A stretch of 64,000 nucleotides of DNA, taken from assembly GCA_024401455.1 (NCBI GenBank), contig JAKSLA010000005.1, positions 1 to 64,000 of the forward strand, given 5' to 3'. The position numbers and the translations under genes are program-made. The notes beneath the pieces are model-generated. The model was given only the letters and a program-made list of their open reading frames with translations, ran no database searches and was not told the DNA's origin. Below are positions 52,595-60,836 of the stretch, piece by piece (within the stretch, counting starts at the first letter, position 1; each line of letters begins with the position of its first letter). Origin of the DNA: Paludibacteraceae bacterium. Its GTDB lineage: Bacteria > Bacteroidota > Bacteroidia > Bacteroidales > Paludibacteraceae.

Positions 52595-53719
52595 TTAGTC
52601 GTTCAAACTCATTGGCATGAGAAGCATCAAGGTGTCTTCTTCCGACTCTTGGTCGAATGGAATGATGAGGCCTGCTCTTGTAGGATCGGACAGTTCGAAT
52701 GTGATATCCGTAGAGCCTAAGTTGGAAAGGATTTCAATCAAGAAAGAAGATTGGAAACCGATGCTCATGTCTTCGCCTTCGTATTGGCAATTCAACGCTT
52801 CCTTGGCTGACACGGAGAAGTCGAGGTCTTGAGCCGAAGCCGTGATGCTGTCTTTTGTGAAGTCCAAGCGAATCAAGTTGGTGGCTTGGTTTGAGAAGAC
52901 GGAAACGCGGCGGAGCATATTCATGAAAGCCGAGCGGTCAATCATGGCCTTGTACGGATTGTCTGTTGGAATAACAGAGTTGTAGTTTGGAAAGCGACCT
53001 TCGATAAGGCGGCAGTACATCGTATAGTTGGACAAGGTGAAGCAAGCATTCTTAGAGTCAAACTTGAGTGCTACATCGCCATCCTCTTTTGGAAGGATAT
53101 TCTTCAACAAGTTAGTCGGTTTCTTTGGGAGAATGAAAGAGCAAGCCTCGCTGCCTTTGGCTGCCGTAGTCTTTACGCGAACCAACTTGTGGGCGTCTGA
53201 TGCTACGAAAGTGACATTCTCTGCGGAGATGTCGAAGAAGATACCGTTCATCACTTGGCGCAAAACGTCGTCTGCTGTAGCAAACAATGTTTTGTTGATG
53301 CCTGTGAGCAATGTTTGCGTAGGGATCATGAGCCCTTTGGCATCGTCAGCCAATGAAGGCACTTTAGGGTATTCGTCACCGTTTTGTCCGATGAGGTTGT
53401 AGTCTCCACTGCCTGATCTCATCTTGATAGACAATGTAGAGTCGTTGATGTCGAACTCGATAGGTTGGTCGGAAAACTCTTTGAGGATATCCAACAAGAG
53501 TTTTGCGGAAATTGCGACGACACCGTTGCCGTCGGATTGGGCAACCTCCATGCTGGTGATGAGGGTCGTGTCCAAATCAGATGCGGTAAGCGTTAATATT
53601 CCGTCTTCAATTTTGAACAAGAAATTGTCCAAAATGGGAAGCGAACTCTTAGCGTTGATTACGCGGCTGATCGCTTGTAAGTGGCTTGATAAGCTTGTGC
53701 TTGAAACTGTAAACTTCAT
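52595..53719 (-). CDS. dnaN: DNA polymerase III sliding clamp (beta)
   Basis: A 374-aa beta clamp with three repeated domains. It begins MKFTVSSTSLSSHLQAISRV and shows the domain-1 NFLFKIEDGILTLTASDLDTTL, domain-2 ATDDVLRQVMNGIFFDISAEN, and the C-terminal MLLMPMSLND, the usual hydrophobic-pocket strand ending M-P-M. Ring-shaped processivity factor of the replisome. A single gene with its own terminator; the gap to gldG is 41 bp. Confidence 0.98.
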   Translation of the reverse strand: MKFTVSSTSLSSHLQAISRVINAKSSLPILDNFLFKIEDGILTLTASDLDTTLITSMEVAQSDGNGVVAISAKLLLDILKEFSDQPIEFDINDSTLSIKMRSGSGDYNLIGQNGDEYPKVPSLADDAKGLMIPTQTLLTGINKTLFATADDVLRQVMNGIFFDISAENVTFVASDAHKLVRVKTTAAKGSEACSFILPKKPTNLLKNILPKEDGDVALKFDSKNACFTLSNYTMYCRLIEGRFPNYNSVIPTDNPYKAMIDRSAFMNMLRRVSVFSNQATNLIRLDFTKDSITASAQDLDFSVSAKEALNCQYEGEDMSIGFQSSFLIEILSNLGSTDITFELSDPTRAGLIIPFDQESEEDTLMLLMPMSLND

Positions 53720-53760
53720 TGTATGTCGTATTTATTAATTTATTAAAATTACAAAATCTC

Positions 53761-55446
53761 TTACTTCGTGTATTTCCTTCTTCGGATGAAGAAGAAACCA
53801 AGTCCGAACAGACCGAGAAGTAATAGAGGTAAAACCATATTGATGGTTTGCCAGAAGGTGCGGAGACCGATTACGGCAGGCTTATGCAGCAGGCGAAGTT
53901 TGATTTCGCGGTTGCGGAGAGCCATCCACCCGTCGTCGTCCGTCAAATAGTTGACGGCGTTTAGGATGAAGTCCTTGTTGCCGAACTGTTGGTTCATATA
54001 TCGGTCAAAGCCTAATGGCAGAATGTTCATGTTTTCACCGCTGCCTTGAACGTCGTTGCGGATGATGTCCGCATCGGCCACGAATATCATCTTGGTCGGC
54101 TTGCTCTCCGTACGAGTCTTTTCTGTTGTCTTGATGCCTTCAGGAATCAGTCTGTTTCTAAATACGGAATGAAAGACGCCCTCTTCGGCAACACCGATGA
54201 AAACGCGGTTGCTGATGTTGAAGTATTGTGCGTTGCGTTCAACGTTGATGACCTCCATGTTGACGATGGAAGGTACATTTTGTATGTGTGATCCTGGCGA
54301 TGTGGCCAAAAGCACATCTCTTTTCAATGTGGTGTCAGATCCGACAAAGTCGATGGAACTGGTGAATTCGCTCTTAATCGGGGTCAGATTCCTCGTGGCC
54401 GGGTGTTCTGGCGAAGTCATCAACAAAGGAGAGTAGTACCATGAGGTAGGCTCAAACTTAGGTTGGTCGCCTTCTCTTGCCATGTTCACTGGGATAAGGG
54501 CACATTGTACATTTTGCACCAATACGGGATTGATGCGGACACCATACGTGAAGAGTTGGTCTTCCAAATTGATTTCGTTGGCAATGCCGATGGTCTGCGA
54601 ACTTGTAGAGAGACTGTCGAGCGAGATGCGCGAACCGTCCAACAGCCATAGAACTTTACCGCCATTCATGACATATTGGTCTATGACGTATTTTTCTTGT
54701 TCCGAGAATTTCTTCTCGGCACCAGCGATGATGATGGCTTTGTATCCATCGAGGATGCCGACGTCGTTGGTGATGACTCCACGGTCAACTTGGTAGTAGT
54801 GGCTCAATGCCTGAGAGGCATCATAGACAAACGGTTCAGGAAATTCGTTGTGTCCTTCGATGAAAGCGATTTTTTGTACCTCGCGGCAGGTGAGCATTCG
54901 TATGACGTCCGTTAGTCCGAACTCCAGGTTTTCGATGGAGATGTTGAGATTCTCCTCGCCCGAATTTCCAGCCACGTTTTTCAAGAGGCATACCGGAAGC
55001 GATTTTCCGGCATAACTGATCTCAGCCCAAGGGTAGATGACTTTCTGAATGGATTTGCCTTCGTTGTCGCGGTCGTGCACCAATGTGCCTCTCATACCGC
55101 GTTTCTCCAATTCTGCGTAGTTCTTCTCGCGTTCAGCGTTCGAGGCGGCCCCCGATGGGTTGATGAATTCGTAGTCAACATCCGAGTTGCAGTAAACGCT
55201 GAACTCGTCCAACATCTCCTTCGTAGCCCTTTTTAGGCGAAGGAAGCCAGGGTTCAAATCGCCGTCCAAATAAATCTTGACGGACAAAGGGTCCTCTATG
55301 CCTTTCAGCATCCTTTTCGTGTTGTCGGAAATGCTATAACGCTTTTCTGATGTCAAGTCAATGCGGAAGAAGCACTTCTCTGAAATGAAGTAGAGTGCGA
55401 CTATCGCTATGGCAAAGAGGGCTATGTGAGCAATCTTTTTTGTCAT
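53761..55446 (-). CDS. gldG: GldG-like ABC-transporter auxiliary protein
   Basis: A 561-aa membrane-anchored protein. TM helix MTKKIAHIALFAIAIVALYF at the N-terminus, the GldG/ABC_transp_aux pattern FRIDLTSEKRYSISDNTKRMLKGIEDPLSVKIYLDGDLNPGF (here given in parts), a GATase-like central region (YKAIIIAGAEKKFSEQEKYV) and a C-terminal TM helix (MVLPLLLLGLFGLGFFFIRR). GldG works with GldF and GldA as an ABC-type transporter linked to gliding and T9SS in Flavobacteria. No gldF is adjacent here. It has its own promoter. Confidence 0.88.
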   Translation of the reverse strand: MTKKIAHIALFAIAIVALYFISEKCFFRIDLTSEKRYSISDNTKRMLKGIEDPLSVKIYLDGDLNPGFLRLKRATKEMLDEFSVYCNSDVDYEFINPSGAASNAEREKNYAELEKRGMRGTLVHDRDNEGKSIQKVIYPWAEISYAGKSLPVCLLKNVAGNSGEENLNISIENLEFGLTDVIRMLTCREVQKIAFIEGHNEFPEPFVYDASQALSHYYQVDRGVITNDVGILDGYKAIIIAGAEKKFSEQEKYVIDQYVMNGGKVLWLLDGSRISLDSLSTSSQTIGIANEINLEDQLFTYGVRINPVLVQNVQCALIPVNMAREGDQPKFEPTSWYYSPLLMTSPEHPATRNLTPIKSEFTSSIDFVGSDTTLKRDVLLATSPGSHIQNVPSIVNMEVINVERNAQYFNISNRVFIGVAEEGVFHSVFRNRLIPEGIKTTEKTRTESKPTKMIFVADADIIRNDVQGSGENMNILPLGFDRYMNQQFGNKDFILNAVNYLTDDDGWMALRNREIKLRLLHKPAVIGLRTFWQTINMVLPLLLLGLFGLGFFFIRRRKYTK

Positions 55447-55506
55447 GGTTATCTTTCTTAATCTTTTTTAGCGGATTCCCGTTGAGCCGTTGTTGGGTTG
55501 ACGATG

Positions 55507-55514
55507 CAAAATTA
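55507..55514 (-). promoter_or_regulatory. -7 box for gldG
   Basis: CAAAATTA (TAATTTTG on the minus strand) lies 61 bp before the gldG start, so gldG is not only read from the gldE-gldD transcript. Confidence 0.55.
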
Positions 55515-55556
55515 TTAGGGGCATGTGCCAAAAGGCGTCATACGAGATGAGAATGT

Positions 55557-56129
55557 TTAATTTTTCCACTCCAACGTCTCTATCATATGAATGATGTCCT
55601 TTCTGATAAAAGTGAGGACGGGCTGAATGGAGTCTTTGTTGGGTGATGCTGAAAAATAGAGAGACCCACGGAAAAAGTGGTGGGTGCTGTCTGTCAGAAT
55701 GAATTGGATGTTGGAGGCCGTGTTGCCCTTCAACTCGTATAGTAGGCCATAAATCTTATGATCCGGATTTTCGTAGGGTTGCTCGGTAATGTCGTCTGCC
55801 TTTACGATGTGCTTGTACACGAAAGTGCGCGAGTCTTCCGAAATGTCCTGAAAATTGTTCTTTATAGGTTTGTAGCTACAATAAATTTTCGCATTCAGTT
55901 TTGGATAGAGCACGTCCACCCAGAACGAATCGTTTTGGGCGGTTGGCTTGATGACGCTGAAGTCGGAGTATTCGAACTTATAGGGGAATCCCTTTTCGTT
56001 GAATTCCACATAGTGGATAGAGTCGGGAAGGTCTATCCTGTAATACCCTCGTGGTTTGGGCATATAGTCGTTGCAACCTGTGAGAATCAGCGCCAATATG
56101 AATGTTAGTGAAAAAATTAATCGTCTCAT
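55557..56129 (-). CDS. gldD: Gliding-motility lipoprotein GldD
   Basis: A lipoprotein of 190 aa from the ATG at 56129: signal MRRLIFSLTFILALILTGC with lipobox L-T-G-C. The signature C-N-D-Y-M-P-K-P-R-G-Y-Y-R-I-D-L-P follows, then SIHYVEFNEKGFPYKFEYSD. GldD is found across Bacteroidetes, including non-gliding ones. The upstream TTG at 56156 overlaps the gldE stop, but the ATG gives a better signal peptide. Second gene after gldE. Confidence 0.93.
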   Translation of the reverse strand: MRRLIFSLTFILALILTGCNDYMPKPRGYYRIDLPDSIHYVEFNEKGFPYKFEYSDFSVIKPTAQNDSFWVDVLYPKLNAKIYCSYKPIKNNFQDISEDSRTFVYKHIVKADDITEQPYENPDHKIYGLLYELKGNTASNIQFILTDSTHHFFRGSLYFSASPNKDSIQPVLTFIRKDIIHMIETLEWKN

Positions 56130-56152
56130 TTTTAAAGAAATTTTTTTTAGAT

Positions 56153-57475
56153 TCAAGGGATTTGAAGTTGAACTTTCTTGATTCGTCTGTCATCTGCAGA
56201 GATGATGATGAACTTGAATCCCTCGTATTCGATGGCATCGCCCGAAGCCGGAATGTCACCGTTGATTTCAAGGATTAGACCCGCCAATGTGTCGGCGTCC
56301 CAATCTCTCTTTTGGAAAACACTTGTGTCGATTTTCTTGATTTTGAAGAAATCGTTCAGCGTGAGTTTCCCTTCTAAAATGTAGTTCTTGTCGTCGATGG
56401 CCGAGTACATCTTGTGTTCGTCGTCGTCGTGTTCGTCGCAGATGTCGCCTACAATTACTTCCAGAATGTCCTCCAGTGTGGCTATGCCTGAAGTTCCACC
56501 GAACTCATCGACCACGATGGCCATGTGGATGCGCTTCTCTTGGAACTCGCTCAGCAAGTCGTCGATCTTCTTTGTCTCTGGCACGAAATAAGCCTCTCGG
56601 ATGAGGTCTTGCCATTTAAAGTCGGGCCCTTCCCCGATGTATTGCAGAAGATCTTTGATGTAGAGCAAACCTTTTACGTTGTCTATCGAATCCTCAAAGA
56701 CGGGGAGACGGGAGTATTCCGACTCGCGTATGATGTTGATGACGTCGTCGAAATTCTTTTTGATGTCTATGTCAACGATGTCCACCCTCGGACGCATGAT
56801 TTCATCCACGCTGATTTTCCCGAAGTTTACAATGCCTTGGAGTATGTCCTTCTCGTCTTTTTTCTCGACGGAAGTGAGTTTCAACGTCTCAGACAGTTCG
56901 TCGATGGAAATGTTGTGCTGTGTCTTCATTTCCAACCTGCGCTTGATGATGGGCGTTTTCTCCAGCAAAAGCGAAGAAGGCGTCAGAATCGTGTTGCAGA
57001 TGTTGAAGAAAGGATACGCTTTGAACAGTGGGTCGTAGCCTTTTTGTGTTCTGATGCGAGCAGGGATGATTTCGCCGAAGACGATGGTCCCCGCCAAACC
57101 CGTTAGGGTGAGGCCGGCCATGGCTGCGATGAATTTCCAAGAGTTGGGCTCGATGTCAATCCAGACAAGTACGGAGATGAGGATGCCCATTAGAAGGGCA
57201 GTGCTCAAGTATTTAGTGACGACGGTCGCCGATAATGTGCGGAAAGGAGTCTCCAAAAGTTTCAGTAATCCTTTGGCTTCTTTTGTGCCTTTCACTTTGA
57301 TTGCGGCGATCTCTTTCGCGGTGAGCGTGAAGAAAGCCGATTCGAAGTAATAAACCATACAAATCAGTGCCAAAGTAAATGCGATGGCAAGAATGTAGGC
57401 ACAAATCACCCACCATGAACCCGCAAGGGGAACGGCGCTGTCTGCTGTGTCTGTAATTAAAGAGGACGGATCCAA
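56153..57475 (-). CDS. gldE: GldE, CNNM/CorC-type CBS membrane protein
   Basis: A 440-aa membrane protein. The CNNM/DUF21 domain (residues 1-200) has four predicted helices, with first WWVICAYILAIAFTLALICM. The two CBS domains lie at 210-340 (F-G-K-I-S-V-D-E-I-M-R-P-R-V-D-I and ...SEYSRLPVFEDSIDNVKGLL), and the C-terminal CorC_HlyC region ends KKVQLQIP. Only a TTG codon is available as a start before the first helix; the first in-frame ATG lies inside helix 1, so TTG at 57475 is preferred. Promoter and hairpin at 57501-57532. Confidence 0.9.
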   Translation of the reverse strand: MDPSSLITDTADSAVPLAGSWWVICAYILAIAFTLALICMVYYFESAFFTLTAKEIAAIKVKGTKEAKGLLKLLETPFRTLSATVVTKYLSTALLMGILISVLVWIDIEPNSWKFIAAMAGLTLTGLAGTIVFGEIIPARIRTQKGYDPLFKAYPFFNICNTILTPSSLLLEKTPIIKRRLEMKTQHNISIDELSETLKLTSVEKKDEKDILQGIVNFGKISVDEIMRPRVDIVDIDIKKNFDDVINIIRESEYSRLPVFEDSIDNVKGLLYIKDLLQYIGEGPDFKWQDLIREAYFVPETKKIDDLLSEFQEKRIHMAIVVDEFGGTSGIATLEDILEVIVGDICDEHDDDEHKMYSAIDDKNYILEGKLTLNDFFKIKKIDTSVFQKRDWDADTLAGLILEINGDIPASGDAIEYEGFKFIIISADDRRIKKVQLQIP

Positions 57476-57500
57476 TTAAAAATGAGTTAGTTAAACGAAC

Positions 57501-57532
57501 AAGGACGGAATTTTTCCGTCCTTGCAAATATA
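57501..57532 (-). promoter_or_regulatory. ssb terminator hairpin and gldE promoter
   Basis: A perfect stem AAGGACGGAA (57501-57510) / TTCCGTCCTT (57514-57523) with a T-rich minus-strand tail ends ssb. Next to it CAAATATA (57525-57532; TATATTTG on the minus strand) is a -7 box 50 bp before the gldE TTG start. Confidence 0.65.
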
Positions 57533-57562
57533 AGAAAATAAATCGTCAAATCCTAATTGTCG

Positions 57563-58051
57563 TTAGAAAGGGAAATTATCTTCCAAGTTGGGGTTTTCAG
57601 CCTGATAGTTTTGTGCCGGCTCGTTGGCCATTATCGGTTGAGTTGGCTGGACATAAGGTTGAGCAGGTTGTCCCATATTATTGTTGTTGGGTTGCAAAGG
57701 GGCTACACCGCCTTCTGGTCTTTTGCCTAAAAGTTCGATGCTATCGGCGACGATTTCCGTTATGTAGCGGTTGTTCCCGTTTTGGTCCTGCCATGTGCGG
57801 CTTCTGATTTTTCCTTCGATGTAGAGCGAGGTCCCTTTGCGGATGTAGCTTTCCGCTATTTTTGCCAATCCTCTCCAAGCCACGATGTTATGCCATTCTG
57901 TGCGTTCTGGGTATTGCGTCCCATTGGCTGCTGTATAAGCGCGGTCTGTTGTTGCGAGAGTGAAATTAGCTACTGCGGTGTTTTGGTCTACATAACGGAC
58001 TTCAGGGTCTTTCCCTACGTTGCCCACTAAAATTACTTTGTTTACTGACAT
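57563..58051 (-). CDS. ssb: Single-stranded DNA-binding protein
   Basis: A 162-aa SSB. The OB fold spans residues 1-110, with MSVNKVILVGNVGKDPEVRY, ERTEWHNIVAWRGLAKIAES and LYIEGKIRSRTWQDQNGNNR. A Pro/Gln/Asn-rich linker leads to the conserved acidic tip D-N-F-P-F that recruits repair and replication partners. Precedes gldE in the conserved ssb-gldE-gldD order. Confidence 0.97.
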   Translation of the reverse strand: MSVNKVILVGNVGKDPEVRYVDQNTAVANFTLATTDRAYTAANGTQYPERTEWHNIVAWRGLAKIAESYIRKGTSLYIEGKIRSRTWQDQNGNNRYITEIVADSIELLGKRPEGGVAPLQPNNNNMGQPAQPYVQPTQPIMANEPAQNYQAENPNLEDNFPF

Positions 58052-58100
58052 TTTTTAGATTGTTTATTTGCTGAAACAAAACTTTGAATTATTCTCGTTG

Positions 58101-58130
58101 CAAATATAGGAAAAACAATTCCGCAGTCAA
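58101..58130 (-). promoter_or_regulatory. Promoter of ssb
   Basis: On the minus strand, -33 TTG (58128-58130) and -7 TATATTTG (58101-58108) with a 19-bp spacer, 50 bp before the ssb start. The remaining 220 bp to the HU promoter shows nothing else. Confidence 0.7.
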
Positions 58131-58350
58131 GCGAAATGGACAAAAAAATGTAAGGAAGAGAGGATTTTTCGCCTATCTGAATACTGATATGGCTGTGTTT
58201 CAGTGCGTTTGGTTGATGTGATGTAGGATACGGTCCCTTGAATTTTTAGGCAGTCGGTTAGCGAAGGACGTATTTCCTTAGTATATTTTGATTTCTAACG
58301 AGATAAGCCAAAAAAAACGGCAAATGCTTTTTTATTAACAATTAAAGGCC

Positions 58351-58358
58351 TATATTTG
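58351..58358 (+). promoter_or_regulatory. -7 box for the HU gene
   Basis: TATATTTG lies 50 bp before the ATG at 58408. No -33 TTG at the usual distance. Confidence 0.6.
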
Positions 58359-58407
58359 CAGTCCGAAAAAAGAGAGAAAGTATAACATTATAATTATTGA
58401 AAACGAG

Positions 58408-58680
58408 ATGACAAAAGCGGATATCGTTAATGAAATTTCAAGAGAGACAGGCATTGACAAGATGGAAGTTTTGAAGGCTGTTGAATCTTTCATGGATGAA
58501 GTTAAGAAGTCTTTGGGGAAGGGTGAAAATGTATATTTGAGAGGTTTCGGTTCTTTTATCGTTAAAAAGAGAGCGGAGAAGACGGCTCGCAACATTTCTC
58601 GTAACACGACAATTATAATCCCAGAGCATAATATTCCGGCATTTAAGCCTGCAAAGACTTTCATGTCAGATGTTAAATAA
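58408..58680 (+). CDS. HU/IHF family DNA-binding protein
   Basis: A 90-aa nucleoid protein of the HU/IHF family. It has MTKADIVNEISRETGID at the N-terminus, V-E-S-F-M-D-E-V-K-K-S-L helix, GENVYLRGFGSFIVKKRAEK before the arm, and an arm tip with ARNISRNTTIIIPEHNIPAF, with proline at the usual intercalating site. Followed by the tiny COX24-like gene and rng in the mutY-HU-rng region conserved in Bacteroidetes. Confidence 0.94.
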   Translation: MTKADIVNEISRETGIDKMEVLKAVESFMDEVKKSLGKGENVYLRGFGSFIVKKRAEKTARNISRNTTIIIPEHNIPAFKPAKTFMSDVK

Positions 58681-58729
58681 TAAGGAATAGAGATTCAAAC
58701 TAATTAATAACAATTTAAATATTACAGCT

Positions 58730-58819
58730 ATGCCAAGCGGAAAAAAGAGAAAGAGACATAAAATGTCTACACATAAGCGTAAGAAAAGACTTAAGAAGAA
58801 TCGTCATAAGAAGCATTAA
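58730..58819 (+). CDS. Tiny basic COX24/AURKAIP1-type protein
   Basis: A 29-aa protein made almost only of Lys, Arg and His: MPSGKKRKRHKMSTHKRKKR then L-K-K-N-R-H-K-K-H. It matches the AURKAIP1/COX24 domain, which in mitochondria is a small-subunit ribosomal protein (mS38/bTHX-like position); the bacterial form is typical of Bacteroidetes and is expected on the ribosome. It begins 49 bp after HU and ends before a strong terminator, so the two genes probably share a transcript. Too short for normal ORF calling. Confidence 0.85.
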   Translation: MPSGKKRKRHKMSTHKRKKRLKKNRHKKH

Positions 58820-58840
58820 TTTCGCTGTGTGAAAAGAAAC

Positions 58841-58882
58841 AAGAACAAACCTATGGGTTATTCCGCAGGTTTGTTCTTTGTT
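58841..58882 (+). terminator. Terminator after HU and COX24-like genes
   Basis: A perfect 12-bp stem AAGAACAAACCT (58841-58852) / AGGTTTGTTCTT (58867-58878), followed by TGTTTAT. Confidence 0.85.
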
Positions 58883-58959
58883 TATACGGAAATATGAGAA
58901 AGACGGCCTTGTAGGGGCCTCTACGAATAGAATTTTTTTCTCATTTTAAACAAAATCTG

Positions 58960-60555
58960 ATGAATAACGAATTAGTAATTGACGTTCAAGCATCTAAGAT
59001 TGCGATTGCACTTTTGGAGGAGAAACGCTTGGTCGAGTTGAACAGGGAGACTCGTGCGGCTTCTTTTTCCGTGGGTGACATTTATCTTGCCCGTGTTCGC
59101 AAATTGATGCCCGGACTAAATGCTGCATTCGTTGATGTGGGTTATGAAAAGGGTGCTTTTCTGCACTATCAGGACTTGGGTCCACAGTTCTCATCTGTGC
59201 AGGCCTATACAAAAGAGTTGCTGAATAACAGAAAGCGCATCCCTGATTTGTCCAAATTCCAGTTGAAGAAGGATCTGGAGAAGGGCGGTTCCATTTCTGA
59301 TGTATTGGCTCAGGGACAGGAAATCTTCGTCCAGATTGCTAAAGAACCGATTTCTACGAAGGGACCGAGGCTGACCTCTGAGATTTCCATCGCAGGTCGT
59401 TACATCGTCTTGATGCCTTTCGCTGATAAGGTTTACGTCTCACAAAAGATTAAGTCGCAGGAGGAGCGCGTCCGCATCAAGCAACTGATGCGTAGCATCA
59501 AGCCGAAGAATTTCGGTGTGATTGTGCGTACGGTGGCCGAGGGCGTTGACATCCAAGAGTTGGATGCCGAGCTTCATATGTTGGTGAAGCGTTGGGAAGA
59601 TGGCGTCGTTAAGGCAAGCCAATCCACCAAAACGCCAGTGCTTCTTTGTGAGGAGAGTAGCCGTGCGGTTAGCATCCTTCGAGACATTTTCAATCCGACG
59701 TTCGAAAGCATTCACGTCAATGACCGCAAGGTTTATGAGGAGGTTTGCGACTATGTGAAGCAAATTGCTCCCGACCGTGTTGGCATCGTAAAGCTTTACG
59801 AAGGTGAACTTCCAATCTTTGACCATTTTGGAATCACCAAGCAAGTCAAGTCCGGATTCGGTAGGACGGTTTCATTTAAGAATGGAGCCTATCTGATTAT
59901 CGAACATACGGAGGCTATGCACGTGATTGATGTGAACAGCGGCAACAAGTCGCGCGCAGGTAACGACCAAGAGGCGAATGCCATAGAGGTCAACCTTGCT
60001 GCCGGCGATGAGATTGCCCGTCAACTTCGCCTCCGTGATATGGGAGGTATCATTGTGGTGGACTTCATCGATATGCTGAAGGCCGAAAACAGACAGAAAT
60101 TGTACGACCGCATGCGTGAAAACATGGCTCATGATCGTGCCCGCCACAACATTTTGCAGCTTAGCAAATTTGGACTAATGCAGATAACTCGTCAACGCGT
60201 GCGTCCGGAAATGCATGTGGAAACCGAAGAGGTTTGTCCGACATGCTACGGGAAAGGTGTTTCCCAACCATCCATCTTGTTTGTTGACTCTTTGGAAAAC
60301 AAGATCGATTATCTGACGAATACCCTCAACATAAGGAAGTTTAGGCTGTTGGTCCACCCTTATGTAGCGGCATTCATCAATCAAGGCTTTCCTTTCTTTA
60401 CCCTGAAATGGAAATGGAAACGTAAGTTCAAGGCTTCATTCTCGCTTGTGCCTTCACAAAATCTATCCTTCTTGGAATACCAGTTCCTTGACGAGCATGG
60501 TAACGAGATAGATTTGAAAGAGGAGGTGGAAACAATCTCCACTAAAGGTGAGTGA
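58960..60555 (+). CDS. rng: Ribonuclease G/E
   Basis: A 531-aa Rne/Rng-family endoribonuclease. The N-terminal S1 domain begins near residue 40 (GDIYLARVRKLMPGLNAAFVDVG, given as a run of key residues), and an RNase H-like domain follows. The DNase I-like catalytic region contains DVNSGNKSRAGN and IIVVDFIDM, with two metal-binding aspartates. The zinc-link CPTCYGKG and a small domain follow. There is no long C-terminal scaffold, so it is RNase G-like rather than E-like. It processes rRNA and decays mRNA in relatives. Terminator at 60573. Confidence 0.95.
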   Translation: MNNELVIDVQASKIAIALLEEKRLVELNRETRAASFSVGDIYLARVRKLMPGLNAAFVDVGYEKGAFLHYQDLGPQFSSVQAYTKELLNNRKRIPDLSKFQLKKDLEKGGSISDVLAQGQEIFVQIAKEPISTKGPRLTSEISIAGRYIVLMPFADKVYVSQKIKSQEERVRIKQLMRSIKPKNFGVIVRTVAEGVDIQELDAELHMLVKRWEDGVVKASQSTKTPVLLCEESSRAVSILRDIFNPTFESIHVNDRKVYEEVCDYVKQIAPDRVGIVKLYEGELPIFDHFGITKQVKSGFGRTVSFKNGAYLIIEHTEAMHVIDVNSGNKSRAGNDQEANAIEVNLAAGDEIARQLRLRDMGGIIVVDFIDMLKAENRQKLYDRMRENMAHDRARHNILQLSKFGLMQITRQRVRPEMHVETEEVCPTCYGKGVSQPSILFVDSLENKIDYLTNTLNIRKFRLLVHPYVAAFINQGFPFFTLKWKWKRKFKASFSLVPSQNLSFLEYQFLDEHGNEIDLKEEVETISTKGE

Positions 60556-60572
60556 TGTCTGTTGTGAAAGTT

Positions 60573-60610
60573 AGAGGAGGGGCAATCGGTCGGTTGCTCC
60601 TCTTTTTTTT
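60573..60610 (+). terminator. Terminator of rng
   Basis: AGAGGAG...GCAA pairs with TTGC...CTCCTCT, with a GG bulge, and an eight-T tract follows. Confidence 0.85.
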
Positions 60611-60753
60611 ATCGTTCGTAAGGTTAAATCTCAATTTTTATTGTTTGCGAATAATAAACAATTCCAATGGTTCTTCGGGAATTGTTGTCGCGCGGAATGT
60701 TTTTTATTTGGCATTTATTTCTGTATTGTCACATATTTGTTGTTTGTTTTTTG

Positions 60754-60761
60754 TATTTTTG
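60754..60761 (+). promoter_or_regulatory. -7 box for the pyrophosphatase-like lipoprotein gene
   Basis: TATTTTTG fits TAnnTTTG and lies 76 bp before the ATG at 60837. TTG candidates upstream have off-size spacers of 14 and 25 bp. Confidence 0.45.
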
Positions 60762-60836
60762 CGCGTTCTTTTCTGTCTTTGTGCAGAAAGACGTATTTTT
60801 TATTCATAAATTGATAACTTTTAAAATTAAACAAAC

